This document shows positions 54,945 through 62,722 of a stretch of 64,000 bases of DNA, piece after piece (position 1 is the stretch's first letter; the number at the start of each line of letters is the position of its first letter). The notes below the pieces were generated by a model. It was given only the letters and a program-made list of their open reading frames with translations, ran no database searches and had not been told where the DNA came from. A program made the position numbers and the translations under genes. This DNA comes from Clostridioides difficile_D (GTDB taxonomy: Bacteria; Bacillota; Clostridia; Peptostreptococcales; Peptostreptococcaceae), in NCBI GenBank assembly GCA_945861085.1, contig OX244046.1, positions 248,001-312,000 of the forward strand, read 5' to 3'.

Positions 54945-55259
54945 ATGAATAGCAAAAAAGAGGATATATATGAATTGAATTTTGGGCAACTAATAGAAGA
55001 AAAGACTGGAATTATAGAAGAAAATCAAAATGTTTTTAATGCAAAAGTAAATGTAGCTGTTTCTATAGGAAACGCAACAGAAACAATAAAAAATATATTA
55101 GATTTAAAAGAAGGCTCTATAATAAAACTAAGTAAGAATGTAGATGAAAAATTAGATATATATGCAAATGATAGATTGTTTGCTTATGGAGAAAGCATTA
55201 TTACAAATGAGAAATTATCTGTAAGATTATCTAAAATAGAAGATTCAGATATAAATTAG
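54945..55259 (+). CDS. fliN: FliN-like flagellar motor switch protein
   Basis: A 104-residue protein with a SpoA (FliN/FliM C-terminal) domain over about residues 25-97: VNVAVSIGNATETIKNILDLKEGSIIKL-type core, then the LFAYGESII turn. FliN forms part of the C-ring that sets rotation direction and takes part in export. It is short, with only one domain. A further FliN/FliY elsewhere in the genome is likely. A terminator follows. Confidence 0.8.
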   Translation: MNSKKEDIYELNFGQLIEEKTGIIEENQNVFNAKVNVAVSIGNATETIKNILDLKEGSIIKLSKNVDEKLDIYANDRLFAYGESIITNEKLSVRLSKIEDSDIN

Positions 55260-55270
55260 CATTTTAAATA

Positions 55271-55318
55271 GTATCCCTTTAGGCTACTCTGTATGAGTTT
55301 AGCCAAGGGGATATTTTT
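55271..55318 (+). terminator. Intrinsic terminator after fliN
   Basis: An interrupted stem (55272-55277 with 55308-55313 and 55281-55286 with 55299-55304) and T run. It separates the fliN group from the flgM group. Confidence 0.7.
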
Positions 55319-55348
55319 ATAAAAAATTTAAAATATGTGTGAATCATA

Positions 55349-55375
55349 TAAATGTTTTTATTTTCTGAGCGATAA
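55349..55375 (+). promoter_or_regulatory. SigD (sigma-28)-type promoter of the flgM operon
   Basis: TAAATGTT, 11 bases, AGCGATAA: a close match to the sigma-28 pattern TAAAGTTT-N11-GCCGATAA. It lies about 35 bases before flgM. Confidence 0.7.
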
Positions 55376-55410
55376 TTAGAATATAAGTATGTAATTTTGG
55401 AGGTGAAACT

Positions 55411-55686
55411 ATGGATATTAAAAATGTAAGTTCAAATATTGTAGTGAATAATTATTTAAAGAATACATCAGGTGTAAAAAAAGTGGAAGAAATTAAAAAA
55501 ACTAGTAAAACAGACAAGATAGAGTTATCTAAATTTGCAAAGGAAATGGCAAGTGTATCAAATATGAGTGATGAGACTATTAGAAATAAAAAAGTCGATG
55601 AAATAAAAAATGCATTGGAAAATGGAACTTACAAAATAAAACCAGAAGAAATTGCGAAAAAAATGATAGAAGATATGCGAGGATAA
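55411..55686 (+). CDS. flgM: Anti-sigma-28 factor FlgM
   Basis: A 91-residue FlgM: a disordered Lys/Thr-rich N terminus, then the conserved DKIELSKFAKEMASV box and a C-terminal helix pair (VDEIKNALENGTYKIKPEEIAKKM). It holds SigD inactive until the hook-basal body is done and it is exported. Strong GGAGGTGA ribosome binding site. Its own SigD-type promoter suggests feedback control. Confidence 0.92.
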   Translation: MDIKNVSSNIVVNNYLKNTSGVKKVEEIKKTSKTDKIELSKFAKEMASVSNMSDETIRNKKVDEIKNALENGTYKIKPEEIAKKMIEDMRG

Positions 55687-55690
55687 AGTC

Positions 55691-56107
55691 ATGATTACAG
55701 ACTTAAAAGTTATAATATATGAAGAAAAAAATATACTTAGTAATATGATGGAATTATTAAAAGAACAATTTGATTATATAGTTGAAAAAGACTTAGAAAA
55801 TTTAAATAGGTTAAATCCCAAACTAGAAGATATTAGTAGAGAACTTGCATCTATAGAAATAAAGAGAAGACAGCTTTTTGGTGATGATATTTCAATGAGT
55901 GAAGTTGTTGAAAATAGTAATGATGGATATTTAAAAGAAATATATACAGACTTGAAGCGTATTCTTGCTTTAGCTAAAAATCAACAAGAATCAAATGATT
56001 CTCTGATAAAGAAGGAGCTTATTTTTACGAAAAAAATGATTAATTTGATAAAACCAGCAGATAAACAAACTACAACTTATAATTCTTATGGAAATATTAG
56101 AAAATAA
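55691..56107 (+). CDS. flgN: FlgN-like export chaperone
   Basis: A 138-residue, all-helical acidic/basic protein in the FlgN position, between flgM and flgK. FlgN is the chaperone for hook-associated proteins FlgK and FlgL. Sequence similarity is low, as usual for this family, so the call rests on helical pattern, size and position. It starts four bases after flgM. Confidence 0.78.
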   Translation: MITDLKVIIYEEKNILSNMMELLKEQFDYIVEKDLENLNRLNPKLEDISRELASIEIKRRQLFGDDISMSEVVENSNDGYLKEIYTDLKRILALAKNQQESNDSLIKKELIFTKKMINLIKPADKQTTTYNSYGNIRK

Positions 56108-56124
56108 ATACTAGGAGGAGAAAT

Positions 56125-57435
56125 ATGGCAGGATTATTTTCCATTTTAAATACAGCTAATTCAGGAATGAATTCACATCAAAAAGCAATACAGACAATTT
56201 CTCATAATATAAGTAATTTAGATACAGAAGGTTATTCTAGGCAAAGGACTGAGTTTGCTACAAATAGTCCAATGTATATGCCTAGTTTGAGCAATTCAAT
56301 TGGAAGGGGACAATTAGGGACTGGAGTACATGTAACAGATGTAACAAGAGCTAGAAATAGTTTTTATGATTATCAATTTAGAGCAGAAGCTCATAAATAT
56401 GGTAATACAGTTTCAAAGTATGACTATTATAATACTATAGAAACTATAATAAATGAACCATCAGACTATGGAATATCTGCAGGTATAGACGACTTTTTTA
56501 AAGGATGGGAATCATTAGCAAAGGATATAAATAGTGATAGTAAAAAAAGTCTAGTGGTAGAAAATGCATCAAATCTAGCAACTTTAATAAGTGAAAATTA
56601 TAAGAAGCTTAATAAGCTAAAGGGAGATATAGATGATAATATAAACTCTGAAATAAAACAGATAAATGACATGTTAAAAAGTCTTGAAGATTTGAATAAA
56701 TCTATTGATGTTATATCTGGTTCTGGCTCTACTCCAAATGATTTGCTTGATGAAAGAGATAGAATATTAGATGACTTAAGTTTTAAATTAGACCTTGAAA
56801 ATAGCGATGTTAAAAATATGCTTTCAGATGGTAAATTAGAACTTAATGAATTAAAAAATGCAGATGGAACTTGGAAAACAGGTGTATCAGGAACCTTACA
56901 AGGCTTGTTTGAAATGCATGGTAAGATTGATACATATAAAAGTGATTTAAAAGACGTATCTGATGGATTAGCTAAACAGATAAATGATGTTTATAATACA
57001 TCTGCTGGAATAACAGTAACAGATTTTTTTATAACTTCAAATGTAGATGGTGAAGATATCATAAAGGTAAATCCAGCTATAAAGAGTAACCCAAATGAAT
57101 TAAAGCTTACTGCTGATGAGGCTTCAAAGATTGCCAAGTTAAAGGATGAAAAAATAGATATTGGGGTGGCTGGTGGAAAAGTAAGTACAATAAGTGACCA
57201 CTATAAAGCCTTTGCAGAATCGGTAGGTTTAGATTCTCAAAAAGTGAATCAAGATGAAGTGAATCAACGTAAAATTATAAATAATATTGATAGCTCACGA
57301 ATGAGTGTTTCAGGTGTATCTTTGGATGAAGAAATGACAGAGCTTATAAAAATACAACGTTCCTATCAAGCTAGTGCAAAAGTTATGTCAACAGCTGTGC
57401 AACTGCTGGATGTTGTAATAAATGGAATAATTTAA
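56125..57435 (+). CDS. flgK: Flagellar hook-associated protein 1 (FlgK)
   Basis: A 436-residue hook-filament junction protein. The N-terminal coiled-coil region with the SHNISNLDTEGYSRQR flagellar rod/hook signature (about 26-41) and the C-terminal EEMTELIKIQRSYQASAKVMS helix are typical. The central variable domain is short. It works with FlgL at the hook end. AGGAGG precedes the start. Confidence 0.95.
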   Translation: MAGLFSILNTANSGMNSHQKAIQTISHNISNLDTEGYSRQRTEFATNSPMYMPSLSNSIGRGQLGTGVHVTDVTRARNSFYDYQFRAEAHKYGNTVSKYDYYNTIETIINEPSDYGISAGIDDFFKGWESLAKDINSDSKKSLVVENASNLATLISENYKKLNKLKGDIDDNINSEIKQINDMLKSLEDLNKSIDVISGSGSTPNDLLDERDRILDDLSFKLDLENSDVKNMLSDGKLELNELKNADGTWKTGVSGTLQGLFEMHGKIDTYKSDLKDVSDGLAKQINDVYNTSAGITVTDFFITSNVDGEDIIKVNPAIKSNPNELKLTADEASKIAKLKDEKIDIGVAGGKVSTISDHYKAFAESVGLDSQKVNQDEVNQRKIINNIDSSRMSVSGVSLDEEMTELIKIQRSYQASAKVMSTAVQLLDVVINGII

Positions 57436-57453
57436 TAGAAGGGGGAATTTATA

Positions 57454-58386
57454 ATGAGAGTTAGTACAGGTATGATGTCTAGCAGCTATCTAAACTCACT
57501 ACAAGATAATCTACAAAGATTAGATAAGGTTAATAGACAAGTTAATACAACAAAAGAAATAAACAAGCTATCAGATAATCCATATAAAGCAATAAAAATA
57601 TTGAACTCAAAAAGTGAAATAAAAACTATGGAGACTTATGTTGAGAACTGTAAAGATACAGGGAATTGGTTAGAAACTACTGATACTGCATTAGATCAGC
57701 TTGGAAAATTATTATCGGACATAAAGAAAACTTTGGTGGCAAGTGGTGATGGTGCATATTCAGATGATGAGCTAAAGACTCTTAGTAATGAAACTAATGA
57801 AAAAATGAAAGAAATTGCAAATGCGTTAAATGCAACACATGAAGGGAAGTACATATTTTCAGGTTCAAATACAGGTGTACCACCTGTTGAATGTATAGAT
57901 AATGCTGATGGTTCAGTGAGTTTAAAGTTTAATTCTAGTCTAAATCTTAATAAATTAAATGACTCTTTGAGTATGGATATAGCTCAAGGAATAAGTGTAG
58001 ATTATAACGTTAAATTGAGTAGCCTTGGATTTGACCCAACACAGGCTGATCCATTTAAAGAGTTAAATAATATATCAAAAAAATTAGCAAACCCAGATGC
58101 TGATGCTATAAAAGAGCTGACAACAACTTGTTTAGGTGACATGGAACAACTAATAGAAAATACAGTAAATGTTAGGTCTATATATGGGACAAAAGCAAAT
58201 ACAGTAGAGGCTATGAAGGAAAAAAATGATGATAGTTTGATACAGTTAAAGGATATTCTGTCACAAAATGAAGAAATAGATTATGGAGAAAAACTCGTTC
58301 AATTAAAGGCAGCAGAATTAACTTATCAAGCTTCACTACAAACAGGAGGAAAGTTATTTAATGTATCTATATTAGATTACATATAG
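57454..58386 (+). CDS. flgL: Flagellar hook-associated protein 3 (FlgL)
   Basis: A 310-residue flagellin-like junction protein. It has the N-terminal NRQVNTTKEINKLSDNP helix and the C-terminal KLVQLKAAELTYQASLQTGGK helix of the flagellin/FlgL family, with a small central domain. Follows flgK by 18 bases with an AGGGGG site. Ordinary length. Confidence 0.94.
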   Translation: MRVSTGMMSSSYLNSLQDNLQRLDKVNRQVNTTKEINKLSDNPYKAIKILNSKSEIKTMETYVENCKDTGNWLETTDTALDQLGKLLSDIKKTLVASGDGAYSDDELKTLSNETNEKMKEIANALNATHEGKYIFSGSNTGVPPVECIDNADGSVSLKFNSSLNLNKLNDSLSMDIAQGISVDYNVKLSSLGFDPTQADPFKELNNISKKLANPDADAIKELTTTCLGDMEQLIENTVNVRSIYGTKANTVEAMKEKNDDSLIQLKDILSQNEEIDYGEKLVQLKAAELTYQASLQTGGKLFNVSILDYI

Positions 58387-58401
58387 TAAAATAACGCAGA
58401 T

Positions 58402-58794
58402 ATGATGAAGGTTACATTAAAAAAAGGTATATTAGGGTTTGAAAATTTAAAAGAATATGAACTTTTAGATATAGAAGATAATGATTCTTTAAAGGAATTT
58501 AATTCTACTGAAGAAGAATGTATAGGATTTGTTGTTGTATCGCCATTTGAGATTATTAATGAATATGAAATAGTTTTAAATCAAGAAACAATAGAAAAAC
58601 TAGAAGTAAAATCTCCAAAGGATGTTGTGTTATTTAATATAATTACTCTTGGTAAGACGCTTGAAGAATCAACTGTGAACATGAAAGCTCCAATAGTAAT
58701 AAATATAAAAACTAATTTTGGAATGCAAATAATTTTGCAGGATGATAAATATTCAATAAGGCATCCATTAGTGAGAGGTGATAATGGATGTTAG
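58402..58794 (+). CDS. fliW: Flagellar assembly factor FliW
   Basis: A 130-residue beta-rich FliW. Marks: KGILGFENLKEYEL (about 8-21), the FVVVSPFEI region and the APIVINIKT stretch. FliW binds free flagellin or CsrA and so sets flagellin synthesis by partner switching (established in Bacillus; shown relevant in C. difficile). No strong ribosome binding site is seen, and the start ATGATG follows flgL closely. It overlaps csrA by seven bases. Confidence 0.92.
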   Translation: MMKVTLKKGILGFENLKEYELLDIEDNDSLKEFNSTEEECIGFVVVSPFEIINEYEIVLNQETIEKLEVKSPKDVVLFNIITLGKTLEESTVNMKAPIVINIKTNFGMQIILQDDKYSIRHPLVRGDNGC

Positions 58795-59000
58795 TAATTT
58801 CAAGAAAAAAAGATGAAGCAGTACTTATAGGCGAAAGCATAGAAGTAAAAATTGTAGGGGTAGATGGAAACAATGTTAAACTAGCTATATCAGCTCCTAA
58901 TAATATAAGTATATTAAGAAAAGAAATATACGAAAAAGTAAAGAGTGAGAATATAAAAGCTACAAATAAAAATATAAAAATTTTAAAGTCATTAAAATAA
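58788..59000 (+). CDS. csrA: Carbon storage regulator CsrA
   Basis: A 70-residue RNA-binding dimeric CsrA. It begins MLVISRKKDEAVLIGESIEV and includes the conserved RKEIYEKV end of the core. It binds GGA-containing hairpins and, with FliW, controls fliC translation. The start overlaps fliW, so the two antagonists are made together. Its targets here are the sites at 61721 and 61743 in the fliC leader. Confidence 0.97.
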   Translation: MLVISRKKDEAVLIGESIEVKIVGVDGNNVKLAISAPNNISILRKEIYEKVKSENIKATNKNIKILKSLK

Positions 59001-59021
59001 TAAGTTTGGAGGAAGTAATAT

Positions 59022-59408
59022 ATGTATGGAGAAAATCCTTATAATTCTTATAAACAAAATGCTGTTTTTATGGCATCAAAGGAACAATTGTTACTTATGC
59101 TTGTTGATGGAGCAGTAAAATATACCAAAATAGCCAGAGCAGCTATTTTAGATAAAAATACACAGAAAGCGCATAGAGAGCTTATAAGAGTTCAGGATAT
59201 ATTTACAGAACTAATGGTTACATTAGACCAAAATGCAGGACAATGGGCAAAAGATATGTACAAAGTTTATGATTTTGTAAGATACGAACTTTCAAGAGCC
59301 AATATTAGAAAAGACATTCAGATAATAGATAATGTTTTACCTGTAATAGAGCAAATTAAAGATACATGGCATGAAGCTGATAAAAAAAGTAAAGAAGAAA
59401 AGAAGTAG
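59022..59408 (+). CDS. fliS: Flagellin export chaperone FliS (copy 1)
   Basis: A 128-residue helical chaperone that binds the C terminus of flagellin. The NPYNSYKQNAV start, KEQLLLMLVDGAVKYTKIA and the LDQNAGQWAKDMYKVYDFV segment are the family marks. It is followed nine bases later by a second fliS copy. AGGAGG site upstream. Probably the true flagellin chaperone of the pair. Confidence 0.93.
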   Translation: MYGENPYNSYKQNAVFMASKEQLLLMLVDGAVKYTKIARAAILDKNTQKAHRELIRVQDIFTELMVTLDQNAGQWAKDMYKVYDFVRYELSRANIRKDIQIIDNVLPVIEQIKDTWHEADKKSKEEKK

Positions 59409-59417
59409 GTACAAATA

Positions 59418-59774
59418 ATGGAATTAAATTTAGCTGAATTAGATAAGTTATCAAAAGAGGAATTACTATTGGTGCTTGTAGATGGAACGGTAAAATATAC
59501 CAATATATCCAAAGATGCTCTTTTAAATAATGACTATTTGAAAGCACATAATGAACTTGTAAGAGTTCAAAATATATTTACAGAACTAATGACTACATTA
59601 GACCAAGATGCAGGGCAATGGGCAAAGGATATGTATAAAGTTTATGAATTTATAAAATCTGAATTAGCAATAGCTGATGAAAATAAAGATATTAAAATAA
59701 TTGATGATATATTGCCAATAGTAAAACAAATTAGAGATACGTGGCATGAAGTTTACAATAAACTAAAAATATAA
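59418..59774 (+). CDS. FliS paralog (copy 2), lacking the N-terminal motif
   Basis: A 118-residue tandem copy of FliS. The core and C-terminal half are close to copy 1 (LVDGTVKYTNIS, NIFTELMTTLDQDAGQWAKDMYKVYEF), but the NPYNSYKQN-like beginning is replaced by MELNLAELDKLSKEE. The missing part contributes to flagellin contact in FliS (established), so this copy may have a changed partner or modulate copy 1. Confidence 0.88.
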   Translation: MELNLAELDKLSKEELLLVLVDGTVKYTNISKDALLNNDYLKAHNELVRVQNIFTELMTTLDQDAGQWAKDMYKVYEFIKSELAIADENKDIKIIDDILPIVKQIRDTWHEVYNKLKI

Positions 59775-59794
59775 TTGGATGGAGGGATAAATGT

Positions 59795-61318
59795 ATGTCA
59801 AGTATAAGTCCTATAAGAGTTACAGGTCTTTCAGGAAATTTTGATATGGAAGGCATAATAGAAGCTAGTATGATTAAAGATAAAGAGAAAGTTGATAAAG
59901 CAAAACAAGCGCAACAAATAGTTAAATGGAAGCAAGAAATATATAGAAATGTTATACAAGAATCAAAAGATCTTTATGATAAGTATCTAAGCATAGATTC
60001 TCCTAATAGTATAATAAGTAAAAACTCATACTCTGCTACAAGAATAACCAGTTCTGATGAAAGTATTATAGTAGCAAAAGGTTCAGCTGGTGCAAATAAA
60101 ATAAATTATCAATTTGCAGTTTCTCAAATGGCTGAACCAGCAAAATTTACTATTAAATTGAATTCAAGTGACCCTATTGTTCGACAGTTTCCTCCAAATG
60201 CTAGTGGAGCTAGTTCTTTAACTATAGGAGATGTAAATATACCAATATCTGAACAAGATACTACAAGTACTATTGTAAGCAAGATAAACTCACTTTGCGC
60301 AGATAATGATATAAAGGCTTCTTATAGCGAGATGACAGGTGAATTGATTATTTCGAGAAAACAGACTGGTTCGTCATCAGACATTGATTTAAAAGTAATT
60401 GGAAATGACAATTTAGCTCAGCAAATTGCTAATGATAATGGTATTACATTTGCAACTGATGCTGGTGGGAATAAAGTGGCAAGTGTATATGGAAAAAATC
60501 TAGAAGCTGATGTAACTGATGAACATGGAAGAGTAACGCATATAAGTAAAGAGCAGAATTCATTTAATATAGATAATATTGACTATAATGTAAATTCAAA
60601 AGGAACTGCAAAGTTGACTTCTGTTACTGATACTGAAGAAGCTGTTAAAAATATGAATGCATTTGTGGAGGATTATAATAAATTGATGGACAAGGTCTAT
60701 GGTTTAGTTACTACTAAAAAACCAAAAGATTATCCACCTCTTACTGATGACCAAAAAGAAGATATGACAACTGAAGAAATAGAAAAATGGGAAAAGAAAG
60801 CTAAAGAAGGTATACTTAGAAATGATGATGAGTTAAGAGCTTTTGTTGAAGATATCCAGTCTGCATTTTTTGGAGATGGAAAAAATATTGTTACATTAAG
60901 AAAACTAGGCATCAATGAAAGTGAAAATTACAATAAAAAAGGTCAAATATCATTTAATGCAGATGCTTTTTCAAAGGCTCTTATAGATGATAGTGATAAA
61001 GTATACAAAACACTAGCGGGTTATTCTTCAAATTATGATGATAAGGGGATGTTTGAAAAGCTAAAAGATATTGTATATGAATATTCTGGAAGTTCAACTT
61101 CTAAACTTGCTAAAAAAGCAGGTATGGAAAAGACTGCTTCTGCCAGTGAAAATGTATATTCAAAACAAATTGCAGAGCAAGAAAGAAATATAAGTAGGCT
61201 AGTTGAAAAAATGAATGATAAAGAGAAAAGACTTTATGCTAAATATTCGGCTTTGGAATCTTTGTTGAATCAGTATTCTTCCCAAATGAACTACTTCTCA
61301 CAAGCACAAGGTAATTAG
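59795..61318 (+). CDS. fliD: Flagellar filament cap protein FliD
   Basis: A 507-residue hook-associated protein 2. The N-terminal FliD domain (VTGLSGNFDMEGIIEASM, about 8-25) and the C-terminal helical region (AEQERNISRLVEKMNDKEKRLYAKYSALESL, spread over about 465-495) are typical. The filament cap directs flagellin folding and is also a cell-surface adhesin in C. difficile. It is followed immediately by the fliT-like gene. Confidence 0.95.
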   Translation: MSSISPIRVTGLSGNFDMEGIIEASMIKDKEKVDKAKQAQQIVKWKQEIYRNVIQESKDLYDKYLSIDSPNSIISKNSYSATRITSSDESIIVAKGSAGANKINYQFAVSQMAEPAKFTIKLNSSDPIVRQFPPNASGASSLTIGDVNIPISEQDTTSTIVSKINSLCADNDIKASYSEMTGELIISRKQTGSSSDIDLKVIGNDNLAQQIANDNGITFATDAGGNKVASVYGKNLEADVTDEHGRVTHISKEQNSFNIDNIDYNVNSKGTAKLTSVTDTEEAVKNMNAFVEDYNKLMDKVYGLVTTKKPKDYPPLTDDQKEDMTTEEIEKWEKKAKEGILRNDDELRAFVEDIQSAFFGDGKNIVTLRKLGINESENYNKKGQISFNADAFSKALIDDSDKVYKTLAGYSSNYDDKGMFEKLKDIVYEYSGSSTSKLAKKAGMEKTASASENVYSKQIAEQERNISRLVEKMNDKEKRLYAKYSALESLLNQYSSQMNYFSQAQGN

Positions 61319-61320
61319 TT

Positions 61321-61656
61321 ATGGATAAATTAAAAGAAAAACTAAATTTATATAAAGACATATCTTTACAAATTATAAATTTGATTGAAAAAGAAGAATA
61401 TATAAAGATAAGTAGTAAATTAGGTGAAAGACAAGAGATTATAAATAGTGTAAGTGAAATTGATAGAAATGATTTTATACAGCTTTATAATAGAATGGAA
61501 TTAATTGAAATTGATAATAGAATAAGAGATATTTTACAAGAACAATTATTAGAAGTAAAAAAAGAATTACATGAGTATAAACTTACTAAACAAGTGAACA
61601 CAATGTATTATAGCTTAAATAGAGAAAAAGTAAATATTTTTAATAAAAAAGTATAA
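61321..61656 (+). CDS. FliT-like small helical protein
   Basis: A 111-residue helical protein starting two bases after fliD, in the place usually taken by fliT, the chaperone of FliD. Sequence conservation is weak; it shows amphipathic helices with many charged residues and no signal or membrane segment. Its stop codon overlaps the -35 part of the fliC promoter. FliT role is inferred from position and size. Confidence 0.6.
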   Translation: MDKLKEKLNLYKDISLQIINLIEKEEYIKISSKLGERQEIINSVSEIDRNDFIQLYNRMELIEIDNRIRDILQEQLLEVKKELHEYKLTKQVNTMYYSLNREKVNIFNKKV

Positions 61657-61682
61657 AGTTATATATTAGCTTGACCGATTAT
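61654..61682 (+). promoter_or_regulatory. SigD (sigma-28)-type promoter of fliC
   Basis: TAAAGTTA (61654-61661) and CCGATTAT (61675-61682) match the sigma-28 pattern apart from one extra spacer base. Transcription would start near 61690, leaving a leader of about 68 bases. Confidence 0.72.
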
Positions 61683-61720
61683 ATAAGTGAAGAATTAATA
61701 AAAAATGTAAAAAGTAGAAA

Positions 61721-61750
61721 TGACAAGGATGTCAACTATACTAAGGAGGG
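61721..61750 (+). promoter_or_regulatory. CsrA binding sites in the fliC leader
   Basis: TGACA-AGGA-TGTCA (61721-61734) is a 5-bp hairpin presenting AGGA in the loop and contains ACAAGGATGT, the CsrA consensus core. A second GGA is in the ribosome binding site (AAGGAGGG, 61743-61750). Binding at both would block translation of fliC. Confidence 0.85.
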
Positions 61751-61757
61751 TAAAATA

Positions 61758-62630
61758 ATGAGAGTTAATACGAATGTAAGTGCTTTGGTAGCAAATAACC
61801 AAATGGGTAGAAATGTAAGTGCCCAAAGTAAATCTATGGAGAAGCTATCTTCTGGGGTTAGGATAAAGAGAGCTGCTGACGATGCTGCTGGGCTTGCTAT
61901 ATCTGAGAAAATGAGAGCTCAAATAAAAGGTTTAGACCAAGCAGGAAGAAACGTTCAAGATGGTATATCTGTTGTACAAACAGCAGAAGGTGCATTAGAA
62001 GAAACTGGTAACATACTACAGAGAATGAGAACTTTATCAGTACAATCTTCAAATGAAACTAATACTGCTGAAGAAAGACAAAAGATAGCTGATGAGTTGT
62101 TACAACTAAAAGATGAAGTTGAAAGAATATCAAGCTCAATTGAGTTTAATGGTAAGAAGTTACTTGATGGAAGTTCTACAGAAATAAGATTACAAGTTGG
62201 AGCTAATTATGGAACAAATGTTGCAGGAACATCTAATAATAACAATGAAATAAAAGTTGCTCTAGTAAATACTGCAAGTATAATGAGTGACGCTGGTATA
62301 ACAAGTTCTACAATAGCAAGCTTGAATGTAGATGGAACTTCTGGAACAGATGCAGCTAAAGGAATGGTATCTAGCTTAGATGTAGCTCTTAAACAATTAA
62401 ATACATCAAGAGCAAAATTAGGGGCACAACAAAATAGACTAGAATCAACTCAAAACAACTTAAATAATACTATAGAAAATGTTACAGCAGCTGAATCAAG
62501 AATAAGAGATACAGATGTTGCTTCAGAAATGGTTAACTTATCTAAAATGAATATATTAGTTCAAGCATCACAGTCAATGCTTGCTCAAGCTAATCAGCAA
62601 CCACAAGGAGTTTTACAATTATTAGGATAA
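61758..62630 (+). CDS. fliC: Flagellin FliC
   Basis: A 290-residue flagellin, started at 61758 behind AAGGAGGG; upstream in-frame TTG at 61671 is inside the promoter region. N-terminal (MRVNTNVSALVANNQMG...) and C-terminal (SKMNILVQASQSMLAQANQQPQGVLQLLG end) D0/D1 domains are conserved, and the central part is short and rich in Ser and Thr, fitting O-glycosylation. Expression is set by SigD and by CsrA-FliW. Glycosyltransferase gene follows. Confidence 0.98.
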   Translation: MRVNTNVSALVANNQMGRNVSAQSKSMEKLSSGVRIKRAADDAAGLAISEKMRAQIKGLDQAGRNVQDGISVVQTAEGALEETGNILQRMRTLSVQSSNETNTAEERQKIADELLQLKDEVERISSSIEFNGKKLLDGSSTEIRLQVGANYGTNVAGTSNNNNEIKVALVNTASIMSDAGITSSTIASLNVDGTSGTDAAKGMVSSLDVALKQLNTSRAKLGAQQNRLESTQNNLNNTIENVTAAESRIRDTDVASEMVNLSKMNILVQASQSMLAQANQQPQGVLQLLG

Positions 62631-62654
62631 AATAATTTTGTATATTGGATATAG

Positions 62655-62694
62655 AAGAAAGGGTAAGGCTTTGCTTTACTCCTTTCTTTTTTTA
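62655..62694 (+). terminator. Intrinsic terminator after fliC
   Basis: AGAAAGG (62656-62662) pairs with CCTTTCT (62681-62687), extended inward, then a T run. It may limit read-through from fliC to the glycosyltransferase. Confidence 0.78.
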
Positions 62695-62722
62695 CAAATA
62701 TACTTTTGAAAGGAAAATATAT

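Noticed and set aside
59795..61318. Unusual insertion in FliD
   Set aside because: Length and end motifs are normal; the low-complexity middle is the usual variable region.
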